A stretch of 64,000 nucleotides of DNA from Opisthorchis felineus. Its lineage: Eukaryota; Platyhelminthes; Trematoda; Opisthorchiida; Opisthorchiidae. Each line of letters begins with the position of its first letter. Position 1 is the first letter of the stretch. The position numbers were made by a program, and so were the translations under genes. The notes beneath the pieces were generated by a model that had not been told where the DNA came from, did not search any database, and saw only the letters and a list, made by a program, of their open reading frames with translations. Where the stretch lies: positions 380,944 through 444,943 of the forward strand of contig SJOL01004118.1 of the NCBI GenBank assembly GCA_004794785.1, read 5' to 3'. Below are positions 11,580 through 24,811 of the stretch, piece after piece.

Positions 11580-14385
11580 TTCGCAGACGAAAGCATCCTG
11601 GTGCTTGAGGATATATATTGGACATAGTGACCATCAGCTCCTTTTGGAGATGCATTTCCAACCACTTTGAGACTAGCCGCACTGAGAAGGCTTCTGACGA
11701 GCATGTGGTGGTGCATTCGTTCGACGAGTATAGCAACAGACGCCGACACGATCCTCTGGAATAGCTTCTGCTGACGAGCAGATGAACTAACTGCCGCCTC
11801 AGTCCCGTGGAAATGCTGGAGCTCATGAAAAAGAGAAAGGAGCATAACTGCAGCGTTCAACTTCCTTGCCTCGAAATGTTACATGGGTTTCCTTAAGATA
11901 TTTCATTCAGTCGTGGAGGTATGTAAGCCGTTATCACGCTGTAAATTTCGGTTCTGCCGTGACGTTAAGAGAGGTCTGCTCCCGAGAAGGATCAAACACC
12001 AATGGAATGGTCCTTTGCCGGGTATTACGTTAATCAGTCCGTCGATACGTTTCACTATGTAGAAAAAACAGTCGCACGGCTAATAAATTTTCTACTTTGC
12101 TTTGATTCCACATTTTCAGAAGCCCCAAACATTGATTCTAACCCAGGGTTTATCGCAATTAGTAGCCGCCTGGACACGGAGAAAGGGCTCTATTTAAAAA
12201 ATTCTCATGTAAGATCAACTCAGCGTTGCATTTGGAGACTATATAGTGCGCAATGCCGATTATTCGGTTTGTGCCGGAAATCCAGGAGCTCTTGCATCTG
12301 TGCACCTTTGACGAACGAAGCGATAAATTCGAGAATTCCACGACTTCTCAGTTTTCTTTGTGTATTCCGGAAATAGCCTCAGTCAGACAGACCCTGTTCA
12401 GAATGACAATATTACGCCCGCACCAAAATAATTATTGTCGACATTATGGCATCAAATGGGTTGGTGGAGTACGCATCCCTTAATCTTCCTCATTTCACCG
12501 TGATTATTAGTAGAATTTGTCTCCTTCTCTCTTTCAGCTGACTGCCATCGGAAAAAGGTAAATATCGGAAGGTAGAACGAAATCAAAGGCAGGGGTACTA
12601 GTAACTGTGCTTATAGGGATTGAAACTGGAGAGCGGAGCTACTTAGGGTATGCTGACCAATTTGTGCGTGCAACCTTACTCATGATAACAACTTGTTGCC
12701 ACATAAACAGTGTCTCTGGCTGCCAAAGAGAGAGGACATTTACCCTCCAACCAATTAGATGATAATTCTAATATTGCTGTGTTGTACATTCAACGCGTTC
12801 GGATCTCGAGACTTCCGCATCAGCTAACCATTGGTTGTTCTTTTACGGCTTGACCGGGGCTTATCCAACAATGTGAAGGTTTGATTTTAGCTCACTCGAT
12901 AAAAAAACCAGCGTACACTTTGCTTTGGGCCTTTCACAGGCCGTGATTTTGATGATTTACACTTGAGAACGGATCTTTTAGCCTGAGGTGGACCAGCGGA
13001 ATGAGGCGGTTGTGGTCGAAAACCGAGAGCTCTTGGTGTACATCTTCCAAGCTATAGTGATGGCCTGATCACACAAGCTCTGAAAATTGCCTGTACTAGT
13101 CGCCAAAGTTGATGGCTAGCTAAAACGACAGTGTTGTGGACGTCGACTGTCTTTGTTGGTCTTGCAGGTGGCCTTCCCCGCAGCACGAGAGCAGGAGCAT
13201 GCGACTTCTCCCAGAAAGAATATGTGCGATCCATTTTGAAGGTCAAAATGGTATCTACCAAGTCTATGCTACATTCGAAAGCATCCACCGAACAGGGAGA
13301 AGAACAATATGGTTCCTGTGTGCAATGTCGGGCAGCAAGCCATCACGAGGATGCTCTATCCACAAGGGTTTAATACATTTTCTATCAGATTATCGGTCAC
13401 GAGGTTGAAGAAGATTCATACCTAGAATTCTTGGGGGCTCTCAGTTCATAGGGATAGCGCTACAGAGTATAGCTGCCGGGGGGAAACTTCTACGTGCCAA
13501 ACTGGACACAATGTGCTGGGTGCACACACTCTCTATCTAAGAGTGGATTTTGAACCTACTCCTTATCGAAATTCTCCTTACTTTTCGACGCGTACTCAGC
13601 TGGTTTGACTTGAAAGCGTCCTCTCCACCATCACCGTCTCCATAGTGTGATCTCAAATGACCGTGCATCTGTTTCTTAATCAATCTATCACTCGCTTATT
13701 TGATCAGTGTGTACAACTATTTTCAGTAGCTTGCACAAGACCCATGGGTCAGGTTCTATCAGAGAACGTGCAGTTGATAGATGCGCTTAATCATGGCCCG
13801 TTGCTGCATTTCTTGCTGAGCTAAAACGACCTTCCCAATGGACACTGTCCCACCTGTAGACTCTACGTGCTCGCTTAGCACAGTTTACAATTGAATCTTA
13901 AGCCTCAATCCACAACAAGTGCTTTATAACCACTGATTTCATCTCTGACAAAACGTGGACTGATATTTCGGGCTATTCGAGCTAACTACCTGACCGTGAG
14001 TCCAGGCTACCTGAAACTTTTTTCGAGCTTTTAGTCACACTCTAAGTAAACAGAAGTCGATTGAATTTAGGCTTCGCCGTGCTTCCGAGATGCAGTTTTT
14101 ATTCAACGGAATGCATCCATCACTGTCATCATCATATTTGGTTAGGATGATCGACACATCAATCCTAATTTAACTGTCTATGTGACCACTTGTTGGTTTT
14201 ATTTAAGAAGCCGGTGACAAATTTCAATATTACAACATATAATCATTGTTGGATTTTAGGTTCGACCTGATTTCCTGTTCATGACAGCCCAACCTGTAAA
14301 GCGAAGATTGTTCACTAATCGTAGAACGAAATTTTTCAACCGCCTGGGGAATAGCATGCAGAGCTTTCACCGATTTAGCTACTGC
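11580..14385. other. gene-less stretch
   Basis: No gene could be assigned. Open frames of 96 codons (11,570-11,860, minus) and 124 codons (12,002-12,376, plus) and overlapping frames at 13,052-13,408 on both strands show no family motif. I see no convincing splice pairs. Confidence 0.35.
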
Positions 14386-14394
14386 AAAGTTGAT

Positions 14395-14505
14395 TGCCAT
14401 CCGGATCGGAAACATCAACATATGTGCCCATTCCGTTTGAATTGCTAGACAAGAATGGAGAGTATGCTTCGACATCAGTCTGCCAGTCAACCCTTTTTAC
14501 GAGTA
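14395..14505 (+). repeat. dispersed repeat shared with 46.88-46.96 kb
   Basis: The block around CATCAACATATGTGCCCATT aligns with 46,878-46,960, and the family seems to include the 38.5-38.7 kb region. It is an old interspersed repeat of unknown class. Confidence 0.45.
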
Positions 14506-14509
14506 ATTT

Positions 14510-17320
14510 TCAGAACACTGCGTAGAGATATGTGAATGTTGCAGCTTCGCCATGCAGGGAAATCAGCTGGCGTGATCATGCTTCATGGCTTGTAGTGACT
14601 TGTTGAGTAAATCTGGTGTTTCACGAGATCAGAACGTTACTCCATTTGCATGAAAATCATAAGGTTTATCAAAAACGTGCAGACACGTCCCGCTAATGAA
14701 CCAGTATGTTGCAGATGAGTATATTTCAGGTCATTAAATATGTGAACACATGTTCGAGTGACTAATTTCATCGCACTCTACCGTCTGTTGACGACAACAT
14801 GGGAATTAACGATCACCGTCTGGAGTTCAAACACCCAACTGCTAAGGATGAGCGCTAATGAGAGTGGGACTCGAGCTCAGTACTGCCCTCCTCTTTGGTG
14901 GGGACGTGTTAGAATAACTGTACCCGGACAAGAGGGGGATCGTTCAGGTGCGAGTGATGTGAAAGTGAACTCTGAAAATCCCGCAACCACCTACAACCTG
15001 TCAGGAGTAGTAGGATCAAGGGTCCAGATATTTTCCATATTCTTTTGAGTGGTTGGATTTTTTTCTTATCCGTCAAATTTCGAGGGCGCTGCACAAAGTG
15101 GCCTGTTTTGGAGGGTATACTACTGGGGAACAGAGAGTGACTGTTGAGAACAAAACCGTCTGTAATCCTCTTCCGCGGTTTGCCGAATGTTTTTTTTCGT
15201 TGAGACTTCTAGGTTCGTTCCTCTTTCATCCTCTTTTGGCGCTCAGTGCTATTTATATTAGTCGTCAATACAAACGTTTGCGACTTACTTGCCTAGCTGC
15301 CGAATAAACCAACGATCACCTGAGCTACCAACGTTCTCTTCAATGTTCACAAATTCGACGTAGTCTATCGAACAGACCTTTTGTTCTGCCGGATTGAATT
15401 TTCATACCATCATCAGGTTCCACCATAAGTGGAAGACATTTTGCTTCCGTTACCCGGTTTCTTTGTTCAGACGTTTACAGGAGATATGTTCCAATATTTG
15501 TTCCACAGTTCCCCTTCTAATCTTCAGTCTTATCGTGCCTGTAGTCTTCTGTGATAATCGCTATAAGCCTTGTCAATATTTTGCTCAAGCCACATTTGAG
15601 GCGAGGACCCATTGCAAATGTAACCACCTTCCCTTCTTTATACCATTAGACCCCAATTCGTCACTTGGAATGCCGGCTTACAGATTAACATGCACCACGA
15701 ATATCTTGTCGGGACGTGATAAAATCGTGGAAAAGTCGGCATTAACGTAAAAAGCGACTGCGCGTCACTCAAATGACCGATTAGACGTATGGTCGTCGAC
15801 CTCAACCATGCAATCGGGCACTTCAGTACCGCCTTACTAGTGTTATTGATTCGAGGCTGTTCCCGAATGCCGCAAAATGATGTCATAATATTGATATAGC
15901 ACCAATAGCCGGCTGCTTATTGATCGAAATTGCAACCTGCATCGTGCGATCCAACCGAGATCAGCACAAATGACACCTGGTAATCGGTCAGAAGTAAGAA
16001 CTGAGTTGCGAAGATTTAACGTCCGCATTGCTCATAACTGGGTAGAAAAAATCTGAATTCGATTAATCAAACACAAGTTGGCAACTGTGCGAAGCAAGAG
16101 TTCAGACTGAGTTTGATGATTTCAGGAATAAGACATGGTTTCTGAATCCAATAGAAAAAAAGTCAAAAAGTTTGCTCGTTCCATCGTTTTGTTGTTTCTG
16201 CTTTCTTGGTTTCATGTGATGCTTTTCTGACGTCTATCACCACTGCGCATGATGTAGTGGAGGTCTTATCCCCTCAGCTAAGTTAAGCTACGAGCGAAGT
16301 CTGGGAAATTACTTGACTGCCTTATTAGGATGGATAAAATATGAATGGTGTACGGGTGAGAACCGAGATTTTAAGTCGAAAACAGGCAGATGAAAGAAAC
16401 ACTCCTAACTGTGATGACAAAGCGACCTGTTCTAAAGCTTTTTTTCGAAAACGTTAGTCAGAGATAGAACTACTTGAAGAAAACCGTGACCTGTCATCAG
16501 TTTGTTCGCTGAATCGAGGGACTTAGTTGTAAAGTTTTTACCACTAACAGAAATGACTTCAACACATTGTTCATAGAATTAACAGAAGGAAGCTGAGCTA
16601 CCGACAATCTCATGAATGATAGAGTGTGTTCCATATAAGTTAATCAGTGATTGGAACCTGCTAGTGTTCTTTATGACCATTACCGTTACTGTGAAATTCG
16701 GCAAGCTAAGTGACCATCATGTCAGTCTCATAATACATATATCCTCAAAGCCGAATTGGTAGGTTTTTCCCCCTGGCACTAAATGGACAGCGTTACTCCG
16801 CGTACGTTTGATTTATTTTGGTATCTTCATTCTTAAACTCCAAAACGTTTGCTTTCCCTTTTTCTTGGTGGCGCGAGCATCAACGTGTTTGAAAGAATCG
16901 ATTCTCCGGCGCACATAATCCAATGGATGATTTGCTCGCACGTGAAAGCTAGTGCACGCACCCCTTCATAGATAGTAAGGTAGCGCAATGTTGACTCTTC
17001 GTAACAGAAGAAACTGAATAGCTTAGACAACGTTGCTCCAGTGAGACCAGGTCACGATCTATGGGCTGGTTACTTCGTGTTCGATATATTCACGAAAGTT
17101 GTCTGGCTGCAAATGACTTCCAGATATTATTTTTTAAGTGGAAATCCGATTCGAAGTTTCTCTCTATGGTGACGACTCAACGGAAAACTGATACGGCCGA
17201 CGCAGAAACCGTTATTGATATCCGATAATCTCAATGTTTGGCCCGACCGATTTGGCAAGTCTATCTCGTTTACCATCTGTTTGCCCCAACCCTGTTTTTT
17301 ATGGTTTGACTAAGACCAAG
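14510..17320. other. gene-less stretch
   Basis: No gene could be assigned. A 118-codon plus-strand frame (15,394-15,750) and a minus frame (16,833-17,030) were inspected and not recognised. The right end may hold further decayed sequence from the R2-type element that follows. Confidence 0.35.
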
Positions 17321-17329
17321 CATCGAGCA

Positions 17330-19990
17330 CACTCAGCGTCATGCGTGATCAAACAGAACTGCAGGATATGCGCTGCAATATCTGTTTGACCCCTGTTTCC
17401 ACAACAGAAGGTCATCTAGTCATGATGATCACGCCGGGCTTTTCTAATTCTCGTCCTCCGCAGGTTGCACCAGAGCTGGATACCGCGGACATCGGAGGAA
17501 ACATGCGTTCTGGGAACAGAAGCAATCCATTCGAAAGAGTTAAAGCTACCGAGTCTCACAAGCCACAACATTAACGCCGTTGTACAGACTGTCACCTCAA
17601 GCAGCCACTACTCCTTTCTTAGTGGTTACGTACCTCGGATCCCGATCGGAAGACTGAGATCCTAAAAAGGTTGTCATATGCGGAACCACAACCACGTTGC
17701 GTAGTAGTCGACACTGCGTAGACTGCAGTTTTTTCATGCACATTATCCTCTGTATCGGGATGGCTGTATTCAGATACCGAGTCTCTCAAGCTGTTTACTG
17801 ACGCGTAGACTGCCAGTACTGCTTCCGTGATCGTAGGCAGCCATGAATAGGCTGCTTGATAAAATCATTCAATCTTTTGTGAGTGGGCTCGGCCGAAGAA
17901 ACGGTCGAACTTGTCAAACTCACTATTGGACAGTTCCTTCCGAAATCCAAGTATGGATACGAATTCACCGGGGTCTGCATCACCTCACCCAGCAGTTTCA
18001 GCAGCTGCTGTCAATGGTTGCAGACCTCTTTTCCCTTGAAAGTAAAGGGAAATATGTTACGGTGTTTGTCGGACCCAGAACAGTAATGAGTTCCTCGGTA
18101 AAGCAAAAGGTTTGTCTGAAACCGCGGTTGCCCGATGTTTCCTATCACCACAAACCACCAGTGCTTTCGACTTTCGGGCGTTGATAGTCGTAAAAACTCT
18201 TCCCAGCCTGACCTCAAAAGCTCCAAACTTCTCTTTAAGGTCAGCCTGATTTTCCGCACCCACGATCCGATCGTCAGCGAAGGCAAAAGAATCCAGTAAG
18301 TTGCCATAGAACTGGTATCCTAGTTGCAGTATCGACACTCCAAGAACTCCATCCATCGCCATGGGAGAGCGTGGATATCCCTGCCTCACACCTCTGTCGC
18401 ACTGAACCTCGGAAATGGGAAAACGGATGCAACATTCTCACAAGACTGTGCGATATATCGAACTGGGGTAATGATGCTCCAAACGCCTCAGCAGATCTGA
18501 CGACTGTGTGTGATATGAAACCGAATCGTACGCTGTCGAGACGTCAACAAACACCTTACTGAGGTTAGTAGCAGTCGCTGAATAATGACGAAGTAGAGCA
18601 TATAACGGTGAGACACCTTCCAAACAACTATTTCGATGCAGAATTGGAAACTGGAGTGAGAGCTTTTGCAATCTACTGCTCTGTCGATCCGCAAGCACTT
18701 TATGAAAGTTCTGAACAATCCTGGATGACACAGAGGTCGGTCTCAGTTGGTCCGGTGAAGTCGGATTCAGAGCCTTCGGAACTAGAGTAATACGGGTAGG
18801 ACCCAAATGTGGTGAGCAGCCCCCATATAATAATACTAAGTTTAAAAACCCAGCATTTGCTCTGGCATTGAACCGGCGAAGCATTCCGGGCTTCAGCTTG
18901 TCCAAACCTGGGGACGAATTGTTTATTACGACCAACTTCCTCGCCTGTAATTGAACTGATCAGACACCAACCCGATGGCAGCACTGCACGACTTGGTCGA
19001 ACATCCATGTGTTTTGGAGCAGAAAGCATCAACATCCAGGACTTTTTGGTGTCCGACGGCAAGCTGCGTACGCTGAATCTTCCCTCCTCTGACGGTATAC
19101 TGTCTGCATTGAGGGTTATTTGGATCAGCCAATCTGCCTTCTGTTTACTGGAACACGATGAGTTAACTGGCAACGGCATCGAGAGACATGTTTACAATTC
19201 TGTGGAGACGTCATAGATGTGTGGAGGTCCAGAAGCAGCCAGAATTGCTCCGGTGTCAAGATACCGGATTGCAACCCTCTGGCAGAGCCAGAAAGGTCAA
19301 ACTAACGACCAAACCGCTGGAGTTGGATTCCAAGAGTGACACGCTGCAATCCATGGTGTGATAGAACCAGATGGCTTCAGAATCGGATGGAGGCTGTTTG
19401 ACCGGTGGTTTGTTTGGGGTCAGTAGATGATGATTCGTCCAGGTGTACTTGCCATCTAAGTAAGTGTGACCTGGTTTTGAAACCAATAGCCGATCGGTCA
19501 GGAGAATATTATTCAAGCCTCAGGATAGCAGGTTTTGTGTATTACAAGACGGTTATAAGTTTTCAGCGGGGCACTAGAGCCCGTGCCACTCTTGTTGAGA
19601 CTAGCGAGCAAGGGATGTCTTCACTTGACCAAGCTTATCTGTTGAATGGGGTGCTCCTGTCGACGGTGTTGACTGGGGTTAATCTTCGTCGGAAGCAGAC
19701 GGGGACAATCAGCGCAAGCCAATTGGGTGGCCTCGTTCATGCCAACACTTTCAAGGATGTGAACTCAAAGGTGGACTACGAAGCCATCTGTCGATTTGCA
19801 GTACTTTCAACGATCCTCATACGTAAGCCCCACAAGTCCTCCCTGTGTACTGATTGGAACTGGTGCAGGGGCGCCAGATAGACTGTTTTCACTGTCTAAA
19901 GTAACGAGACCGGACAGGGTGGTTGGCTTTGTCTGGAGTTTCTGGACTCTCTGCTCATCCAAAATGAATCCTGGGCTACCTAGTCGGCAC
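17330..19990 (-). mobile_element. R2-type non-LTR retrotransposon, decayed
   Basis: Read on the minus strand, the parts of an R2-clade element appear in order across changing frames. Near 19,800-19,650 are N-terminal zinc-finger remnants (a C..C then H.....H pattern, including the stretch LACADCPRLLP). At 18,935-18,660 is the front of the reverse transcriptase (SSPGLDKLKPGML and RPTSVSSRIVQNFHKVLADR). RT motif A follows as DVSTAYDSVS, motif B as RGVRQGYPRSP near 18,390, and the catalytic box as AFADD near 18,285. A thumb region follows near 18,050. A C-terminal zinc-knuckle remnant near 17,400-17,345 contains HILQFCLITHD. Frameshifts and stops interrupt it throughout, so it is dead. R2 elements usually sit in 28S rDNA; I see no rDNA flank here. 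Confidence 0.8.
18057..18935 (-). pseudogene. reverse transcriptase core of the R2-type element
   Basis: This is the RT domain remnant of the R2-type element. The frame from 18,935 to 18,438 and the frame from 18,389 to 18,057 are different, so at least one frameshift separates motif A from motif B. Motif B has Y for the usual D in the QGD box, while the FADD catalytic box is intact. Many substitutions relative to the family consensus mark it as an old copy. Confidence 0.8.
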
Positions 19991-19999
19991 CATGAGCAG

Positions 20000-21330
20000 G
20001 TAGTTCACAGCACCTACTCAAGAAGAACGTAATCTAGGTGTTCTTACTCAGGGGGATCTAAGTATTCCTTAACTTTGGCTTTTTTTCTTCGATCACATGA
20101 CAACATTTAGCCGAATGCACTCAACCCACCAGAGAGTATGACATCCAAGTTGAACTACGCTTTCTAAAAGGTGATCAACCAACGTCCAGCAGATCCAAGA
20201 GAACAGTGACTAAAATAAGTAGTAGAAATGAAGTAGAAAACCCTCGTTATAGCCTCTGGACAGGGTTGGCGAAGCCAGCATGGCCCGATTCACTTTTAGA
20301 GAGCGACTTTATGCTTTTGTGAAACAGTATGATGTAAAGCACTTCGAGCAGCTATATCGTTTCCCCAAGCCCTTCTTTTCGTCCTTCTTTGCTCTGAGGT
20401 GGCAATTCTCTTAGGCGGTGGCATCTTCAGCCGCTTTATACCAATGAAAATAAGGTTGAGATGTTGAAGTGCGGGGAATTCGTTACCTATCATATTGAAG
20501 TTATATGCAAACAAAAATCAACGCCGGGAACCACCGTACAACTGTTTGATGGAGGCCTCCAGTGGCCAGCAAAGCGCCCCTGCATATTAAAATTAAGAAC
20601 TTAGACATGGTTTATCTATCTATATGACTGTCTGCCTGTGAATGTTCGCGTCACTGATCCGCCCCTTACCTTGAACTGGTAAAGTCGGATATGACAGCAG
20701 ACATAGGTTAAACTTTTCATATGAATTCGTGACATATGTTTCTGTGCGTACTAGTGTATGAACAGCCCATCGGCGTTTGGCAAACCTCTGTGGTGATATT
20801 CACAAGCACGATTTTAGCTCTCGAATTTACCATAAGTTTACTCCCACCGATTTCGATTAAGCTGTTTTTTCAGGGAGCTCCACTTAGTGAAAGTCTTTCT
20901 TACGTTCACCAAAAGAAAGCAGTTTCTAACAGAGAATTCTTTCATAGCAGAAAGGATGAGTTTTGAAGCGCAAATTTGGTGTTCGTCTAGGATTCCTACT
21001 GTGGCTACTGTGGCACTGATCGCACGTTTTCTATCAAGTGCAATGCGATGTTTTGGACGGTTACACGCTGTGACAAGTGTATACCTAAGTGATGATCTAT
21101 CACTCAATCTGCCTACTTTCTGACAAGTGCCGTTTGCGTATCATCGGTCGTGGCAGCTGAACCAGTCAGTTTGTCCGAAAACGACTGAATACCACTGTCA
21201 ACTAGCCTATGTGTATGATTCATATCAAAAAGCAGGCGTTTCTACGCACAAGCTCTTTGATGGGGTAAATTACAGTGCTTCGGTACTAAAATGCCCCCTG
21301 GCTTGTTTCTAACCGTTTAGCAGAAAATCC
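20000..21330. other. gene-less stretch
   Basis: No recognisable gene or repeat. Open frames are at most 89 codons. Confidence 0.4.
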
Positions 21331-21334
21331 AAAG

Positions 21335-21428
21335 CTTAAAAACATCATAAACGAGAGATTCAGCTGGGTTCCAGGTGAGTATCCAGTCAAAAATCAAACT
21401 GGTATGCAAACGAGTGCATTTCGCACCC
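21335..21428 (+). repeat. hammerhead-family repeat, front fragment
   Basis: Only the front third of the unit is present (end of the preceding unit, the conserved block near 21,350-21,385, and the block ending near CATTTCGC at 21,415-21,422). The ribozyme section is absent. Confidence 0.7.
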
Positions 21429-21889
21429 AGAGCTGTTACTGAAACCAAGTTTTCACACCTTTTCAGGCGCACCTTTACCTACAGAGACGACCACCACTTA
21501 TGGTCCGATTGGGTCGCTGGTTGATTTTGCGTTTCACATCCGAAAAGGATGTGTTGCGTGACTCCTTGTGTACGTTTTGCCACATAAAATAACCATGAGA
21601 CCCCGGTCACCATGCACTGATATCTTCCTAGGACATGCAGCGAACATGCAGCTAGCTGAATATCTTGACTAAACACCAATCCCATCGCGCCTCTTTAGGC
21701 TACGTTGGTTCGTGCGCGCCTGTGCGAGTACTCAGTTTCAGGGTTGCAGACCGAAGTCTCCCAAACAATTGTCGCATCTTTATCGGAACTAGGTATCGTT
21801 AGGAGCCGTTTTTATGGGAGGAAGAAGTGTTTATGACCAAAGTTTAAAGGTCGAGGAAGCATAGCGTGGATAAAAGACCATTATAAATA

Positions 21890-21930
21890 GTTTTTTCGGC
21901 CACCCAAGGGTGGCCTTCGTCAGGATCACA
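21890..21930 (-). other. strong hairpin with CTGACGA...GAAA flanks
   Basis: A perfect 8-bp inverted repeat, GGCCACCC-AA-GGGTGGCC, lies at 21,899-21,916. On the minus strand it is flanked by CTGACGA on one side (one extra A before the stem) and GAAA on the other, the arrangement of a hammerhead stem II. I find no stem I or stem III partners, so this is at best a partial motif, or a terminal hairpin of a Penelope-like element. Confidence 0.5.
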
Positions 21931-21934
21931 GCAA

Positions 21935-24725
21935 AACGGTTCACAACAGCGGTAAACGAGCTGACAACTGGATGACCGTATCAAGCAGATGAGTCAGCTC
22001 GGGACAGCGTTATTCGCTTTGTGTGGCTGCATTTGCTTGTGTGCACGTGAGACGGTCCGTGTGTTGCCGTGCCCGTCATACAAATGCGAACTGTGCAATG
22101 ATGTTATCCTTGACTGGTGCTCGCCCTCGCGTCCTGGTTACTGGTGCATCAGCCCTCTGAAGGGCAAAAGACCAACATCGGTAATGCATGACATTATGAC
22201 AGTCCGTACATTTGTAACCTCAGCTTAGCGTAACCGGTAGAACAACACATTGACCGTCCCACGTGCACACAACGAGAAGGGCACACAGACCGAATAACAC
22301 CGTCTTGAGCTGACAGCAAAGCGTGACTGACAGGGTCACTCTGTTGTAGACTATTTTGTAATCCTGTAATTGACTAGCCGAAATAGTGGTTACAAGCGCC
22401 CTTTAATGCCGGCTGGTTTTTGAATCTTTCCTTTTTGAGCAATACGTACATGGTGAATGCACCTAAACCACCAGCGGTTCGGAACCGCGGAAGTTTTATT
22501 ACCCCTATTCCATTCATCAGTCTACCAGATGGTTCCTTATGGGGGAGGATCATTCCCCCATTTTGACGATTTTCGTACAACTTCTGCGATTGACTAGAAA
22601 TTGCGGACTCTTAAGCCACCGACCTATGGACCCCTACAGCGATTAATTTGTCACTCCGTGACATCTCTGCACTGATCATCAGTATGAATTCCTCGGTGGA
22701 TTTCACTGATGATGTTCTGAAACTAGAGTGATGTGAACACAAATCCTGCAATTCCCGTATTTACTCAACTGCAGTGCTATTTACCAGTTGTCGTTGGACA
22801 TCGGCCTGGCATCGCAAAACCCCAGACTTGTTGTAGGTCTCGAGGCATGGCTTAACTCGAAAGAGAGGCTGTTACCAGTTTACTCCAAGTGTCTAGTTAC
22901 CTACCTGCTGCTGTACTTACTCCAAGAACATTCGAGAGTGAAAGGTAAAGTTTACGCCAATCTGACGATTAGCATGTGGTTGGATGAAGAGATTACTGGT
23001 TTGTGCATCATCGTTTCACGTCAGTTCAAGGTAGCGTTGCCTAATCAGTTAGAAAAACACGAGATGGTGCGATTGGAAAATGAAAGTATTAGAAAATTCA
23101 TCGTTCATCACTGCGATTCTACTACGTCGGATAGACAGACCGCCATAAAGTGAAAAGGACAAATCGAACGTCAGTGAAACTGAGCTGAAGCATCCAGGTG
23201 TACTCTGTCCTGATTTACTGGCGTTCTCAAGCCAGACGAGTTCTGATGACTTTCTGACTTGAACCATTCCGCAACATAAGGGTTACAACAAATTACCCAT
23301 TTCCTGCAATAAAACCTGTGGAAATGTTAGCAACTACTTGCAATAGAAGCAGAAACTTCGGTTTCCCTCCAGCCTCCAGCCTCTCTGGAACGACCAATTT
23401 TGCAGTTAACTAGTAATGACCATTCTAGGACAGGATAACAATCTGAGGATCTTGAGGAGTGCTCCTTGCATCTATACCAATTGGTCAGTGATCCTCAAGG
23501 TTGAGCTGGGAATAAGTGCGCCAGATTCTCTGCACTCTACTTATGCGAATCCTGTTTTTCTGCCGAGTCCAATATATTTCAAGGTCATTCGCAGTTACCC
23601 CTCTAAGCGAGATTCTTCGACGAGGGTTCATTTCATTTTAGAGTTCAGAATGAGCATCCGGTATCATGCGTGGTATGGTGTGTTGTCCCTCAGAACAGGG
23701 GCTACTCGCGAGAAAGTTTGGATGTCCATATCCCCGGGCTGCATTGTGGGAGACAATTCGTTTGGTAATCTAGACTGATACAAACACCAGCAAGTCACCA
23801 GATTTTTACAAGCTACCTGAGGGCAACAGCATCTGTATGGCTGGACGGCTGATTTATTTCGAAGTGCTGACATGAATATACGGGAGTCTTCATTTGTTCT
23901 GTGAGAAACTTCAACGAGTTCAGTGATCAAGTATGCCTTTCAATATTAACAGTGCGAATTTCGCTTCGGAGCCCATTGGGTCATTTCGAACCGAGGACTG
24001 ACTCAATCCCCAAACAATTGGAACAACCAAATGGACAACAACCTGGACACAACGTTTTTTCCTACAAAATGTATATTCTAGGGTGGCTACAAAAATTTCT
24101 CCTGAAATGATAAATACATATAGAGTTTCTAGGAAGATTCCACTCAGTAAAAGAAAACCCCTCTACTCATCTGGTGGAAGATCGTCTTTCTGCTTCGTTA
24201 CAACTGGAAAATGAGAACATTCGGGTGCTTGTACGGATGAGCCAACCAAAACTAACGTTTCACACCCTTAGGTATAGAGACGATTGACAAACTTTCCAAA
24301 TCCTCTAGCTACTTCACGAGACCACATCACCATATCAAGTTAAATAGGTGACTTTAAGCATGTTCCGTCGGTTTATAGGCGCCAACGATTTTATAACGAA
24401 GCTGAGGTTTCTGAAAATTTTGAAAAATGATCCAGTTCGTCCAAGTTATTGATGAATTGAAATCGGGAGCACGGGAAACATTCAGGCATGAAGTTACTCA
24501 TTCAGTTGCCATTAATCTTTCAATCTAATAATCCTCCCTGTAAAGACGGGCTTTCTAGTATGACCTGCTGGTCAGATTGAAGGCGAGTCGTTCCCCGTAA
24601 TAGGTGTCTCTAGGATGACCAACTCAGCCCAGGGTTTCGTAGTCATAACAGAATGGGAGTACTCCGGCTGAGCCACACATTATATTGGCCACCATTGAAG
24701 TGTAGGTTGTTTAGCTGATGAGTCT
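21935..24725. other. gene-less stretch
   Basis: No gene recognised. Frames of 121 codons (22,788-23,153) and 120 codons (23,416-23,778) on the plus strand have no motif that I know. Confidence 0.35.
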
Positions 24726-24732
24726 ATGATTA

Positions 24733-24806
24733 ACGAAATACACTCATTTGCAAACCAATTTGGCTTTGCGGAAGACTCACCTGGAACCCAGCTGAATCTC
24801 TGGCTT
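24733..24806 (-). repeat. hammerhead-family repeat, inverted front fragment
   Basis: This is the front block of the family in minus orientation, joined directly to a plus-strand ribozyme segment at about 24,807-24,814. The architecture is the same as at 9.19-9.27 kb. Confidence 0.75.
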
Positions 24807-24811
24807 CTGAT

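Noticed and set aside
19405..19881. 158-codon plus-strand frame
   Set aside because: It is antisense to the decayed N-terminal part of the R2-type element and has no motif of its own.
22700..22726. CTGATGA followed closely by GAAAC
   Set aside because: No stem II can form in the six bases between them, and there are no flanking helices; a chance match.
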